In this document: piece after piece, positions 1 through 6,996 of the stretch | Numbering within the stretch: the first letter of the stretch is position 1 | Layout of the letters: every line of letters starts with the position of its first letter | DNA from: Oceanotoga teriensis | GTDB lineage: Bacteria; Thermotogota; Thermotogae; Petrotogales; Petrotogaceae | Assembly (NCBI RefSeq): GCF_003148465.1 | Contig: NZ_QGGI01000004.1 | Coordinates: forward strand, 1 to 64,000 | DNA length: 64,000 nt | Direction of reading: 5' to 3' | Program-made: the position numbers and the translations under genes | Notes under the pieces: model-generated | What the model saw: the letters and a program-made list of their open reading frames with translations, nothing else | Told to the model about the DNA's origin: nothing | The model's database searches: none

Positions 1-73
1 TTGCTATATCTACTCCCACTACTAATGTTTTTTCATCCACTTGTTTTATTTTATTATTTTGTGTATAATTCAT
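1..73 (-). CDS. IS110-family recombinase, N-terminal fragment
   Basis: Only the first 24 codons lie in the window; the gene continues past the left edge. The start MNYTQNNKIKQV followed by LVVGVDIA is typical of IS110-family transposases, where the first Asp of the RuvC-like DEDD catalytic site sits in the GVDIA strand. The ATG at 73-71 has a strong ribosome-binding site AGGAGG (complement of 81-86) 7 nt upstream. IS110 recombinases are guided by a structured RNA encoded in the non-coding ends of the element, so the sequence upstream (74-400) deserves attention. The family call rests on a short N-terminus and is good but not certain. Confidence 0.7.
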   Translation of the reverse strand, partial: MNYTQNNKIKQVDEKTLVVGVDIA

Positions 74-131
74 TTAGGTTCCTCCTTTGTAAAATATTTG
101 ATGGATTCTTGTTACACTTTTATTTTACGGG

Positions 132-154
132 GAGGTTCCTTTTTTTTCAACCTC
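132..154 (-). other. Hairpin upstream of the IS110 recombinase
   Basis: GAGGTT (132-137) and AACCTC (149-154) form a 6-bp stem in the untranslated region just before the recombinase. It may belong to the element's end or to a structured leader RNA. No terminal inverted repeat was recognised, as expected for IS110. Confidence 0.3.
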
Positions 155-193
155 TTTCTTTTTTTATTTCAGGAATGCTCCTAATAATAATTA

Positions 194-238
194 AAAAAAG
201 AGGTCGATTACAACAAATATGTAATCGACCTCTTTTTA
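194..238 (-). terminator. Strong terminator with an alternative antiterminator partner
   Basis: Arms of 17-18 bp (194-211 and 221-238, core GAGGTCGATTAC / GTAATCGACCTC) are followed on the minus strand by a T run. On the minus-strand RNA the first arm (221-232) can also pair with GTAATCG at 288-294, which lies inside the preceding 34-codon ORF and in the loop of hairpin 272-302. That gives a mutually exclusive terminator/antiterminator pair. Confidence 0.75.
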
Positions 239-256
239 TATAGTCAATATCTATTT

Positions 257-361
257 TTACATAACAAAATAGACATGGCTTAAAGAACGATTACGCCATG
301 TCATACACATGTATGTGTTCAAAATATATATTTTAGCTTTTAATAATTTAATACATTTCAT
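257..361 (-). CDS. Putative 34-residue leader peptide
   Basis: The short ORF starts MKCIKLLKAK and ends HVYFVM. The ATG at 361-359 has an AAGAGGTG ribosome-binding site (368-375) at 6 nt spacing. It lies between a consensus promoter (391-419) and a terminator (194-238), so it is very likely transcribed and translated. Its codons overlap hairpin 272-302 (GACATGGC / GCCATGTC) and the antiterminator segment 288-294. I infer a leader peptide of an attenuator rather than a functional protein. I recognise no homologue. Confidence 0.5.
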   Translation of the reverse strand: MKCIKLLKAKIYILNTYMCMTWRNRSLSHVYFVM

Positions 362-390
362 AAAAAACACCTCTTATAGTAATTAAAAAG

Positions 391-419
391 ATTATAGCAT
401 AAGATGAAAATTATGTCAA
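391..419 (-). promoter_or_regulatory. Consensus sigma-A promoter
   Basis: On the minus strand there is a TTGACA box (419-414), a 17-nt spacer and TATAAT (396-391), a perfect match to the housekeeping consensus. The predicted start near 384 would give an RNA of about 190 nt ending at the 194-238 terminator. Confidence 0.8.
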
Positions 420-727
420 ATAAATTAAAATATTTGCTTTTAATTGCTATATTTTGGCGTTTTTAAACTTTTTATTTATAAAAAATGCGGACTTTTTAAA
501 AGCCCGCTTTAATTTAAGGGATTCGCATGAACAGGTGAATGTATTTAGCGATTCAAATATATTAAAACAGATGAAACTGAAAATAAGCTTAATAGTTTTT
601 ATTTTTTTTAAAATATTAAATAATAAAATATTAAAATTTAAAATCAAAAGATATAAAGTTTTCATATCTTTTTCTTAATTTAATTTTAATTTAATTTTTA
701 TATACTATAATAGTATCTTATTATTAA
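420..727. other. Non-coding AT-rich interval
   Basis: No convincing gene. Overlapping low-complexity ORFs on both strands have no recognisable protein features. A small imperfect GC hairpin (about 487-508) and a hairpin at 647-671 (AAAGATAT / ATATCTTT, T-rich on both sides) probably end minus-strand transcription from the gene at 728-1408. Confidence 0.5.
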
Positions 728-1408
728 TTAAATTAATTCTGTGTATTGAATATTGTTATTAGTGTCTCTTTCTATCATATAAGATTTTTTCTTTGAAGAA
801 GAGATTATTTTATTTATTTTGTTATCGATCCATTCTAAAGCACTTTCATTTCTTAAATGTAAACATCTTAAATTTTGTCTTATTATTAATTTTAAGAGAT
901 CGTCTTTCAAATCTTCTGAGTCTAAGTTATTTATGCATATATCTAAAAAATTCAATCCATTTATTTTAATTGGGGCACTGGACCTATTTTTTATCAGTAT
1001 GTTTTTGTATAATATACTTGATCCTGCTCCAATTCCAACTATTTTTATACCTTTTAAATATGCATTTTTTAATATTATATCCATTCCATTACTTATTAGG
1101 TAGTTATATAGAAGAAGTATATCTCCGTCTCCTAAAAATAAAATATCCGAGTTATATATTATATTTTCAAGTTCTTCAAAGTCATATTCTTTATTTGTAA
1201 GCGTTATAGGGATTATACTACATCCGAGTATTTCAGAGTATATTTTATAGAATTCTTCTATTTCTTTAAAAGAATCGTATGAAGCAGCTGAAATATAGGA
1301 TACTCTCGGTTTTAATTTTTCTGTAGATTCTACAATATATTTATGAATATTCATTATATTTGATGAATCTTCTAATTTATTATGCTTTATAGATATTATA
1401 TTTTTCAC
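728..1408 (-). CDS. Degenerate peptidase S51 / dipeptidase E-like protein
   Basis: The 226-residue protein has the class I amidotransferase-like layout of the S51 family: a strand followed by FLGDGD (91-96), where active members have GG(N/D)T, and then VGIGAGS (124-130). Active members have G-x-S-A-G with the Ser as nucleophile; here that position is Gly127, and the downstream catalytic His region is not recognisable. I infer a catalytically dead or repurposed homologue. The GTG start has a GGGGG ribosome-binding site. It is divergent from 1467-2411 and monocistronic. Confidence 0.6.
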   Translation of the reverse strand: MKNIISIKHNKLEDSSNIMNIHKYIVESTEKLKPRVSYISAASYDSFKEIEEFYKIYSEILGCSIIPITLTNKEYDFEELENIIYNSDILFLGDGDILLLYNYLISNGMDIILKNAYLKGIKIVGIGAGSSILYKNILIKNRSSAPIKINGLNFLDICINNLDSEDLKDDLLKLIIRQNLRCLHLRNESALEWIDNKINKIISSSKKKSYMIERDTNNNIQYTELI

Positions 1409-1466
1409 GTATATCCCCCTTATATTTTACGATTGTTTATTATATTATCGGATAGGAGAGATTTTT

Positions 1467-2411
1467 ATGAAATCATTTAACAAGTATTTTACAGAGTATG
1501 AAAAGATAAAAAACTTTTTAAAATGGCGTTTAAATCCTGAGATTATCAAGTTGATTGCTTTAATTTATTATATTTTTGATTCTGAATTTGATGAATTTAG
1601 ATTTAAAGAAACTGTTAAATTAATAAAAGAAAATTCTAAATTATTTGTTCATTATAAAGGATATTTAATTTATCAACTTGCGGCTATGCTTTGTTCAAAA
1701 TATGAAAATTCTTCTGAAAAATTTGATGAATTAAAAAGAATAGATATGGAATTTAATAAGTTGAGATTTGAAAATAGCTCTTATTTGTCCATAGTTTCTT
1801 TTTTTCTTATTGAAATGGCGGATAAAGATGATATTATAAGTAAATCTTCTGAGATATATTTAACCATGAAGAATAAAAATTTTTTTATAAGTTCAGAAGA
1901 TGATTATCCTCTTGCAGTTTTACTTTCGGTCACTGAAAAGAATGAGATAGAACTCTTTGAAGATATAGAGAGTTATTACAAAAGTTTGATGAAAAGAAAA
2001 TTCAAAAAAGGTAAAGAATTACAATTCTTGTCTCAACTATTAGGGGTTTTTGAAATCGATCAAAAAGGATTATATATGGATAAGTGTAGAACATTATTTG
2101 AATTTTTAAAGTCTTCAAATATGTCTAAAGAGAAAATGATTTATCCTGTGATAGGGTTGGCAGTTATAAATGATGAAGATCTTGACTCTTATTTTAAAAA
2201 AACTATGAACACTTATGAAATAATAAAAAATACAAAAGGTTTTAAGTTCGGTAAAACTATAAACACTGTATTGGCTTTTGTATTGAACTTTGATTTTAAT
2301 GAAAAAGATAAACTTAAACCAAAGATAAAATTGAATTTAGATGAGATAATGAAAGCTCAATTAGTAACTTTAATAGCCCTATATTCAGCATCTTTGAATT
2401 GTGCAGAATAA
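1467..2411 (+). CDS. DUF4003-family protein
   Basis: A 314-residue soluble helical protein resembling DUF4003: an N-terminal helical half, the segment DDYPLAVLLS (about 146-155), then the motif KKGKELQFLSQLL (about 181-193). No signal peptide, membrane segment or catalytic motif is visible. Members of this family have no assigned role that I know. The ATG at 1467 follows AGGAGAG. The gene ends in a terminator shared with the convergent hydrolase. Confidence 0.65.
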   Translation: MKSFNKYFTEYEKIKNFLKWRLNPEIIKLIALIYYIFDSEFDEFRFKETVKLIKENSKLFVHYKGYLIYQLAAMLCSKYENSSEKFDELKRIDMEFNKLRFENSSYLSIVSFFLIEMADKDDIISKSSEIYLTMKNKNFFISSEDDYPLAVLLSVTEKNEIELFEDIESYYKSLMKRKFKKGKELQFLSQLLGVFEIDQKGLYMDKCRTLFEFLKSSNMSKEKMIYPVIGLAVINDEDLDSYFKKTMNTYEIIKNTKGFKFGKTINTVLAFVLNFDFNEKDKLKPKIKLNLDEIMKAQLVTLIALYSASLNCAE

Positions 2412-2413
2412 AA

Positions 2414-2443
2414 AATAAGCATGGTTTTTTAACCATGCTTATT
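2414..2443. terminator. Bidirectional terminator
   Basis: A 13-bp perfect stem (AATAAGCATGGTT / AACCATGCTTATT, 4-nt loop) with A/T tracts on both sides. It serves the convergent genes ending at 2411 (+) and 2439 (-) and overlaps the last codons of the latter. Confidence 0.85.
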
Positions 2444-3362
2444 TTATAGCTTTTTTTATAATATTTATAAATACTTCAGGACATTCTTCTTGTGGAACAT
2501 GGCCACAATTATCTATCAAAAATAATTCTGAATTTTCTATATTTTCAAATAATCTTATGCTATCTGTATAAGGTATTATTTCATCTTTTTTGCCATGTAT
2601 TATTATGGTTTTATTTTTTATGTTTGAAATGATTGATTCGAAATTATACATTTTGCTTCCTTTTGTAAATTCCCAAAAAGCTTTTTTATAACCTTTAACT
2701 TTTAAAGGTTTTTTATATTTTTCTAAAGTATTTTCATCTATTTTATTTTCATCATAAAAAGATAATTTTAAAAGATCTTCTGAAGCATTTAAAAGTAAAT
2801 TTGAACTTATTTCTGGTCCGAGATAGTTTATTTGAGGAATATTTAAAAAAGGTTTTATAAAATCTGGAGAACCGCCGCCAGTATATATTGCCGCATCAAC
2901 AAGAATTAAATTTTCAACAAGATTCGGATATTTATTTGTGAACAATGTTGCTAAAGAACCACCAGCAGAATTTCCTATTAAAGTTGTTTTCTTTATTTTG
3001 AATTCATCCATAATTTTTTTTATTAATTCTACATGATAATCTGTGTTATAAGGATTTAAATCTTCATTGAAAACTCTTTCTGTTATTCCAAAGCCAGGTC
3101 TATCAAAAGATATTACTGTAAATTTTTCTGATAATTCTTTAATTGTCTTATCCCATGTATAAGTGCCAGATCCAAATCCATGTAATAGTATTATATATTT
3201 ATCTTTTGATCCATATTTTTTATAATGTATATCTATACCATCTATTTTTACAAATTGACTGTCTTTATCAGCTAAACTCTTATATGTATACATACCATCA
3301 TCATATTTATATGAGAAAGGAATTGCAAAAAGAAGAATCAATATTATATTGAATATTTTCAA
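2439..3362 (-). CDS. Exported or membrane-anchored alpha/beta hydrolase
   Basis: Starting at the TTG (3362-3360), the 307-residue protein begins MKIFNIILILLFAIPFS, a signal peptide or anchor. A typical alpha/beta-hydrolase follows: oxyanion segment LLHGFGSG (about 59-66), nucleophile elbow GNSAGG (Ser132), acid Asp260 in GKKDEIIPY and His288 in NCGHVPQEE. The TTG is preferred because GGGAGGTG lies at proper spacing; a GTG three codons upstream overlaps that ribosome-binding site. The substrate is unknown; esterase or lipase-like activity is the family expectation. Confidence 0.8.
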   Translation of the reverse strand: MKIFNIILILLFAIPFSYKYDDGMYTYKSLADKDSQFVKIDGIDIHYKKYGSKDKYIILLHGFGSGTYTWDKTIKELSEKFTVISFDRPGFGITERVFNEDLNPYNTDYHVELIKKIMDEFKIKKTTLIGNSAGGSLATLFTNKYPNLVENLILVDAAIYTGGGSPDFIKPFLNIPQINYLGPEISSNLLLNASEDLLKLSFYDENKIDENTLEKYKKPLKVKGYKKAFWEFTKGSKMYNFESIISNIKNKTIIIHGKKDEIIPYTDSIRLFENIENSELFLIDNCGHVPQEECPEVFINIIKKAIK

Positions 3363-3435
3363 ATTAATCACCTCCCATTTAAATTATACCTTAAAAATGA
3401 TATCATATTATTAGATTGAGATTGGAGTGATATAA

Positions 3436-4005
3436 ATGAATTCTATTTTTGTTGAAAAAACAAGAGATTATATTTTAAGCCAAGAGTATCATATTACGCA
3501 TTCTATTGATCACATATTTAGAGTTTTAAAGAATTCTATTTTTATTTCTACTTTTGAAGGGGGAGATATGGAAGAAATTGCAATATCAGCTTTATTACAT
3601 GATATTGCGAGAGATGAAGAATTAAAAAATCCTAAAATAGATCATGCTGAAAAGGGAGCTGAAATAGCTAAAAATTTTTTGATAAATATAAATTATCCTA
3701 AGCATGAAGAAGTTTATTATAATATAATGGTTCATAGATATTCAAAAGGTAAAATTCCCAAGACAATTGAAGCGAAAATACTTCAAGATGCCGATAGATT
3801 AGATGCTTTAGGTGCTATAGGTATTTCAAGAGTTTTAATGCATAACAATGGAGAAACACTTAATAAAAGAATTGAACATTTTTATGATAAGATTTTAAAA
3901 TTAAAAGATGGTATGAATACTCAAAAAGGTTATGAACTTGCATTGGAAAAACATAGACTTGTTGAAAAGTTTGTTCATGCATTAGAAGAAGAATTACGAT
4001 ATTAA
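3436..4005 (+). CDS. HD-domain metal-dependent phosphohydrolase
   Basis: A 189-residue HD-superfamily protein. Metal ligands are visible: His22 in THSIDH, the His55-Asp56 pair in LLHDIARD, His in MVHRYSKG (about 102) and Asp in QDADRLDALGA. The length and the DADRLDALG segment match stand-alone HD hydrolases of the YedJ/YpgQ type, which act on nucleotides; the substrate here is unknown. It has its own terminator and is divergent from the alpha/beta hydrolase. Confidence 0.75.
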   Translation: MNSIFVEKTRDYILSQEYHITHSIDHIFRVLKNSIFISTFEGGDMEEIAISALLHDIARDEELKNPKIDHAEKGAEIAKNFLININYPKHEEVYYNIMVHRYSKGKIPKTIEAKILQDADRLDALGAIGISRVLMHNNGETLNKRIEHFYDKILKLKDGMNTQKGYELALEKHRLVEKFVHALEEELRY

Positions 4006-4006
4006 A

Positions 4007-4038
4007 AAAGCATTTCCCGATATTTCGGGAAATGCTTT
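4007..4038. terminator. Terminator after the HD hydrolase
   Basis: 14-bp perfect stem (4007-4020 / 4025-4038, core GCATTTCCCGA). Flanking A and T tracts allow use from both strands, so it may also end the hut operon read from the right. Confidence 0.8.
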
Positions 4039-4181
4039 GTTTTCTTGGCATACTTTCTGGCCTGAACATTAAATAGGGATTTTCTAACTTTTATTTGAAA
4101 GGGATTATTGCTGTTATTTAATTACACTTATATTATGCTTTTTTAGACTTAAAAATACCTTAGAAATCCCTTATAAATTAC

Positions 4182-4799
4182 TTAAAAATCTATTTTAGTC
4201 AATATCTTTTGTTCAAGTAATTTAGTCTGAGTTTCGATAGTTTCAACTTCTTTTTTTAATCTTTGAACATATTCTTCGTCTTTTATAGAACCAAGATTTA
4301 TTTTTACATTATATAGAGCACCTAATATGCCTGTTCTTGCCATCATTGCAGCAACAGCACCATCTGTAATAGCATTTTTATTTCCTTTTTCAACTACTAC
4401 TTCGGCTAATTGCATAATTTCAAAAGAGATTTTTGCTATGTTTAAAGGTACTTCAGCAGCTTTTTTAGTTGCATTTTGAATTAAAGTAGTTCTTTTAGAT
4501 TTTTCTTCATCAGTCTCTTTTGGAGCTTTAAAAGCATTCATAACTTCATTAAAAGCTTGTGAATCTTTATCTATATAATCTAAGAGAATATTTCTTAAAT
4601 TTTCAGATTTTTCAAAAATTTCTTTCATGGTAGCTTCTTGATCTATATATTTCTTTTTTCCTATAGTTAAACTGGCTACCATTTTTGAAAGAGAAGCGGC
4701 AATTGCAGAAGCCGCTGCTGATACACTTCCCCCACCAGGTACTGGATCAGAAGAAGCTATTTTTTCTGTAAATTCATTTAAAGTCATATCTTTAAACAT
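4182..4799 (-). CDS. fchA: Formiminotetrahydrofolate cyclodeaminase
   Basis: The 205-residue protein has the length of stand-alone cyclodeaminases. The N-terminal motif SSDPVPGGGSVSAAASAIAA is the family folate-binding signature. It converts 5-formimino-THF to 5,10-methenyl-THF and ammonia, the last step of this histidine route. It is the last gene of hutU-ftcD-hutI-fchA, beginning 3 nt after the hutI stop. In vertebrates this activity is fused to the formiminotransferase; here the two are separate genes. Confidence 0.93.
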   Translation of the reverse strand: MFKDMTLNEFTEKIASSDPVPGGGSVSAAASAIAASLSKMVASLTIGKKKYIDQEATMKEIFEKSENLRNILLDYIDKDSQAFNEVMNAFKAPKETDEEKSKRTTLIQNATKKAAEVPLNIAKISFEIMQLAEVVVEKGNKNAITDGAVAAMMARTGILGALYNVKINLGSIKDEEYVQRLKKEVETIETQTKLLEQKILTKIDF

Positions 4800-4802
4800 A
4801 TT

Positions 4803-6074
4803 TTAAATTTCCCCCTTTTGAAATACAATTTTTCCATTTTTAATAACTGTTTCAACTATATTTACACCAAAATTATAAGTTAAAAATTCATATGAAGGAT
4901 ATTTTAAAATTACAAAATCAGCTTTTTTACCAGGATCTATACTACCTATTATATTAGCTCTATCAAGAGCGGCTGCACCATTTATTGTTAAAGCAGTTAT
5001 TGTTTCTTCTGGAGTCATTTTCATATATATTGAAGATATAGCTATCATTAAAGGTATTGAATTTGAAAAACATGAACCAGGATTTAAATCTGTTGCAAGT
5101 GCAACAGCACAGTTATTATCTATCATATATCTTGCTCTTGCATAATTTTCCTTTAAACTGAAAGCTGTTAAAGGCAATAAAGTTGCAATAACATTATTTT
5201 TAGCCATTTTTTTAATATCTTCGTCGCTGGCATTCAAAAGATGATCAGCTGAAATTGCATTTATATCTGCAGCCAATCCAGCTCCACCGAGTGGATAGAT
5301 TTCATCAGCATGGATTTTTGGCTTTAAATTATATTTTCTGCCAGCTTTTAACATTTTTTCTGATTGTTTTAAATCAAATACATTTTTTTCACAAAAAATA
5401 TCACAAAATTCTGCGAGATTTCTTTTAGAAATTTCAGGGAGTACTTCATCTATCAAGAAATCAATGAATTCATTTTCACGATTTTTATATTCAGATGGTA
5501 CGGCATGAGCACCTAAAAAAGTACTTACAATGTCTATAGGGTGTGTGGAGTTTAGATCTTTCATGACCTCTAATTGTTTTATTTCTGTTTCATGATCAAG
5601 ACCATAACCACTTTTTCCTTCCACTGTTGTTATACCAAATTCAAGCATTTCATCCAATCTTTTTTTACCCATTTCATATAATTCTTCTTTAGAGGCATTT
5701 TTAGTTGCATTTACACTTCTTATTATTCCTCCGCCTTTTTCCATTATTTCCATATAAGATTTACCACGTAGCCTCATTCCAAATTCATCTTCACGATATC
5801 CTCCGAATATAAAATGAGTATGAGAATCTACGAAACCTGGGAGCATAGTTTTTCCCGTTAAATCCATAACTATATATTCTGATACATCTATATGAGATAA
5901 TATGTCTTTTGTTTTTCCAACTTTTTCTATTATTCCATTTTTTATTATTACACAACCATCGTTTATTATGTTTAAATCATTCATGGATTTTCCTTTTTTT
6001 GCTTCAAATCCAGAACAAGTAACCAATTGAGTTATATTTTTTATTATTAAATTATTTTTCAATTTTCGAATCAC
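4803..6074 (-). CDS. hutI: Imidazolonepropionase
   Basis: A 423-residue amidohydrolase-superfamily enzyme opening the imidazolone ring to N-formimino-L-glutamate. Visible motifs are the metal-binding HTH in GFVDSHTHF (His85, His87), RLRGKSYMEIM, GKSGYGLD and IHADEIYP, followed by a late ATDLNPGSC. The ORF overlaps the ftcD stop by 4 nt (GTGA). A TTG four codons downstream is a possible alternative start with the same GGAG site. Translational coupling with ftcD is likely. Confidence 0.94.
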   Translation of the reverse strand: MIRKLKNNLIIKNITQLVTCSGFEAKKGKSMNDLNIINDGCVIIKNGIIEKVGKTKDILSHIDVSEYIVMDLTGKTMLPGFVDSHTHFIFGGYREDEFGMRLRGKSYMEIMEKGGGIIRSVNATKNASKEELYEMGKKRLDEMLEFGITTVEGKSGYGLDHETEIKQLEVMKDLNSTHPIDIVSTFLGAHAVPSEYKNRENEFIDFLIDEVLPEISKRNLAEFCDIFCEKNVFDLKQSEKMLKAGRKYNLKPKIHADEIYPLGGAGLAADINAISADHLLNASDEDIKKMAKNNVIATLLPLTAFSLKENYARARYMIDNNCAVALATDLNPGSCFSNSIPLMIAISSIYMKMTPEETITALTINGAAALDRANIIGSIDPGKKADFVILKYPSYEFLTYNFGVNIVETVIKNGKIVFQKGEI

Positions 6075-6973
6075 TCCATAATTCTTGTTTCGAGTATTTG
6101 TTCAGGTTTAAATTCTTCAAGACCTAAATAATATTCAGCACTTTCTATTAAAGCCATCATAGGGACAAGGCCAACTATTTCGCTTCCTATTACATTAACT
6201 CCCCATCTTTTAGCTTCAAATTTTACTGTTTCAAATACTCTATACAAAGAAGTTTTTGTATAATCTGTCATATTTATAGAAACTTGAGAAATATTTCTGT
6301 CTTTTAATTCAACTCCCATAGCTTTTACAAACCTATAACCGCCACTTAAATGTCTTATATTTTTTGCAATTTTATTAGCTATATCAACATTTGAAGTATC
6401 GAGATTTATATTATATGCAACTAAAGGAGCTCTTGCACCTATAGCACAAACACCTGCCGTTGGATGAGGAGCATTGTTTCCAAAATCAGGATGCCAATCT
6501 TCTTCCTGCATTTTTTCAAACATACCTTCATATTCACCTTTTCTTATTTTTGCAAGATTTTTTCTTTTTGAAGAAGATGCTGAGTTTTCGTATAAAAATG
6601 AAGGCATTTCATATTTTTCCCATATTTCTTTAGCCACATCTTTTGAAAGAGAAACACATTCTTCGACTGTTGAGTTTTTTATTGGTATAAAAGGCACTAC
6701 ATCTACAGCACCCATTCTTGGATGTTGTCCCTTATGTTCATTCATGTTTATTTCTTTTATTGCTGTACCTATTGCGGCAACAACAGCATCTTTTAAAGGT
6801 GTAGGTTCTCCTACGACTGTTACAACACATCTATTGTGATCTTCATCCCAAGAATAATCTAAGAGTTTTACACCATCTTTAGCTCTAAAGTTTTCAACTA
6901 TTTTTTCAATAACATTTATATTTCTTCCTTCAGAAAAATTAGGTACACATTCTATAATTTTGCTAAAAGCCAT
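6071..6973 (-). CDS. ftcD: Glutamate formimidoyltransferase
   Basis: A 300-residue protein starting MAFSKIIECVPNFSEG, the classic N-terminus of the formiminotransferase domain, with later motifs DHNRCVVT and GQHPRMGAVDVVPFIP. It transfers the formimino group of N-formimino-glutamate to THF, releasing glutamate. The ATG at 6973 is chosen because GAGGGA sits 8 nt upstream; the frame opens 5 codons earlier at a GTG without its own site. It lies 23 nt downstream of hutU. Confidence 0.93.
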   Translation of the reverse strand: MAFSKIIECVPNFSEGRNINVIEKIVENFRAKDGVKLLDYSWDEDHNRCVVTVVGEPTPLKDAVVAAIGTAIKEINMNEHKGQHPRMGAVDVVPFIPIKNSTVEECVSLSKDVAKEIWEKYEMPSFLYENSASSSKRKNLAKIRKGEYEGMFEKMQEEDWHPDFGNNAPHPTAGVCAIGARAPLVAYNINLDTSNVDIANKIAKNIRHLSGGYRFVKAMGVELKDRNISQVSINMTDYTKTSLYRVFETVKFEAKRWGVNVIGSEIVGLVPMMALIESAEYYLGLEEFKPEQILETRIME

Positions 6974-6996
6974 TTTGAATTCCCTCACTTTTTATT

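Noticed and set aside
1-243. Plus-strand 80-codon ORF at the left edge
   Set aside because: Low-complexity Phe/Leu-rich translation antisense to the IS110 start and its upstream hairpins; no ribosome-binding site.
447-678. Overlapping ORFs on both strands (72 and 74 codons)
   Set aside because: AT-biased low-complexity translations with no motifs; they overlap each other and a terminator-like hairpin.
6474-6839. 121-codon plus-strand ORF within ftcD
   Set aside because: Lies wholly antisense to a well-supported enzyme gene with no ribosome-binding site.
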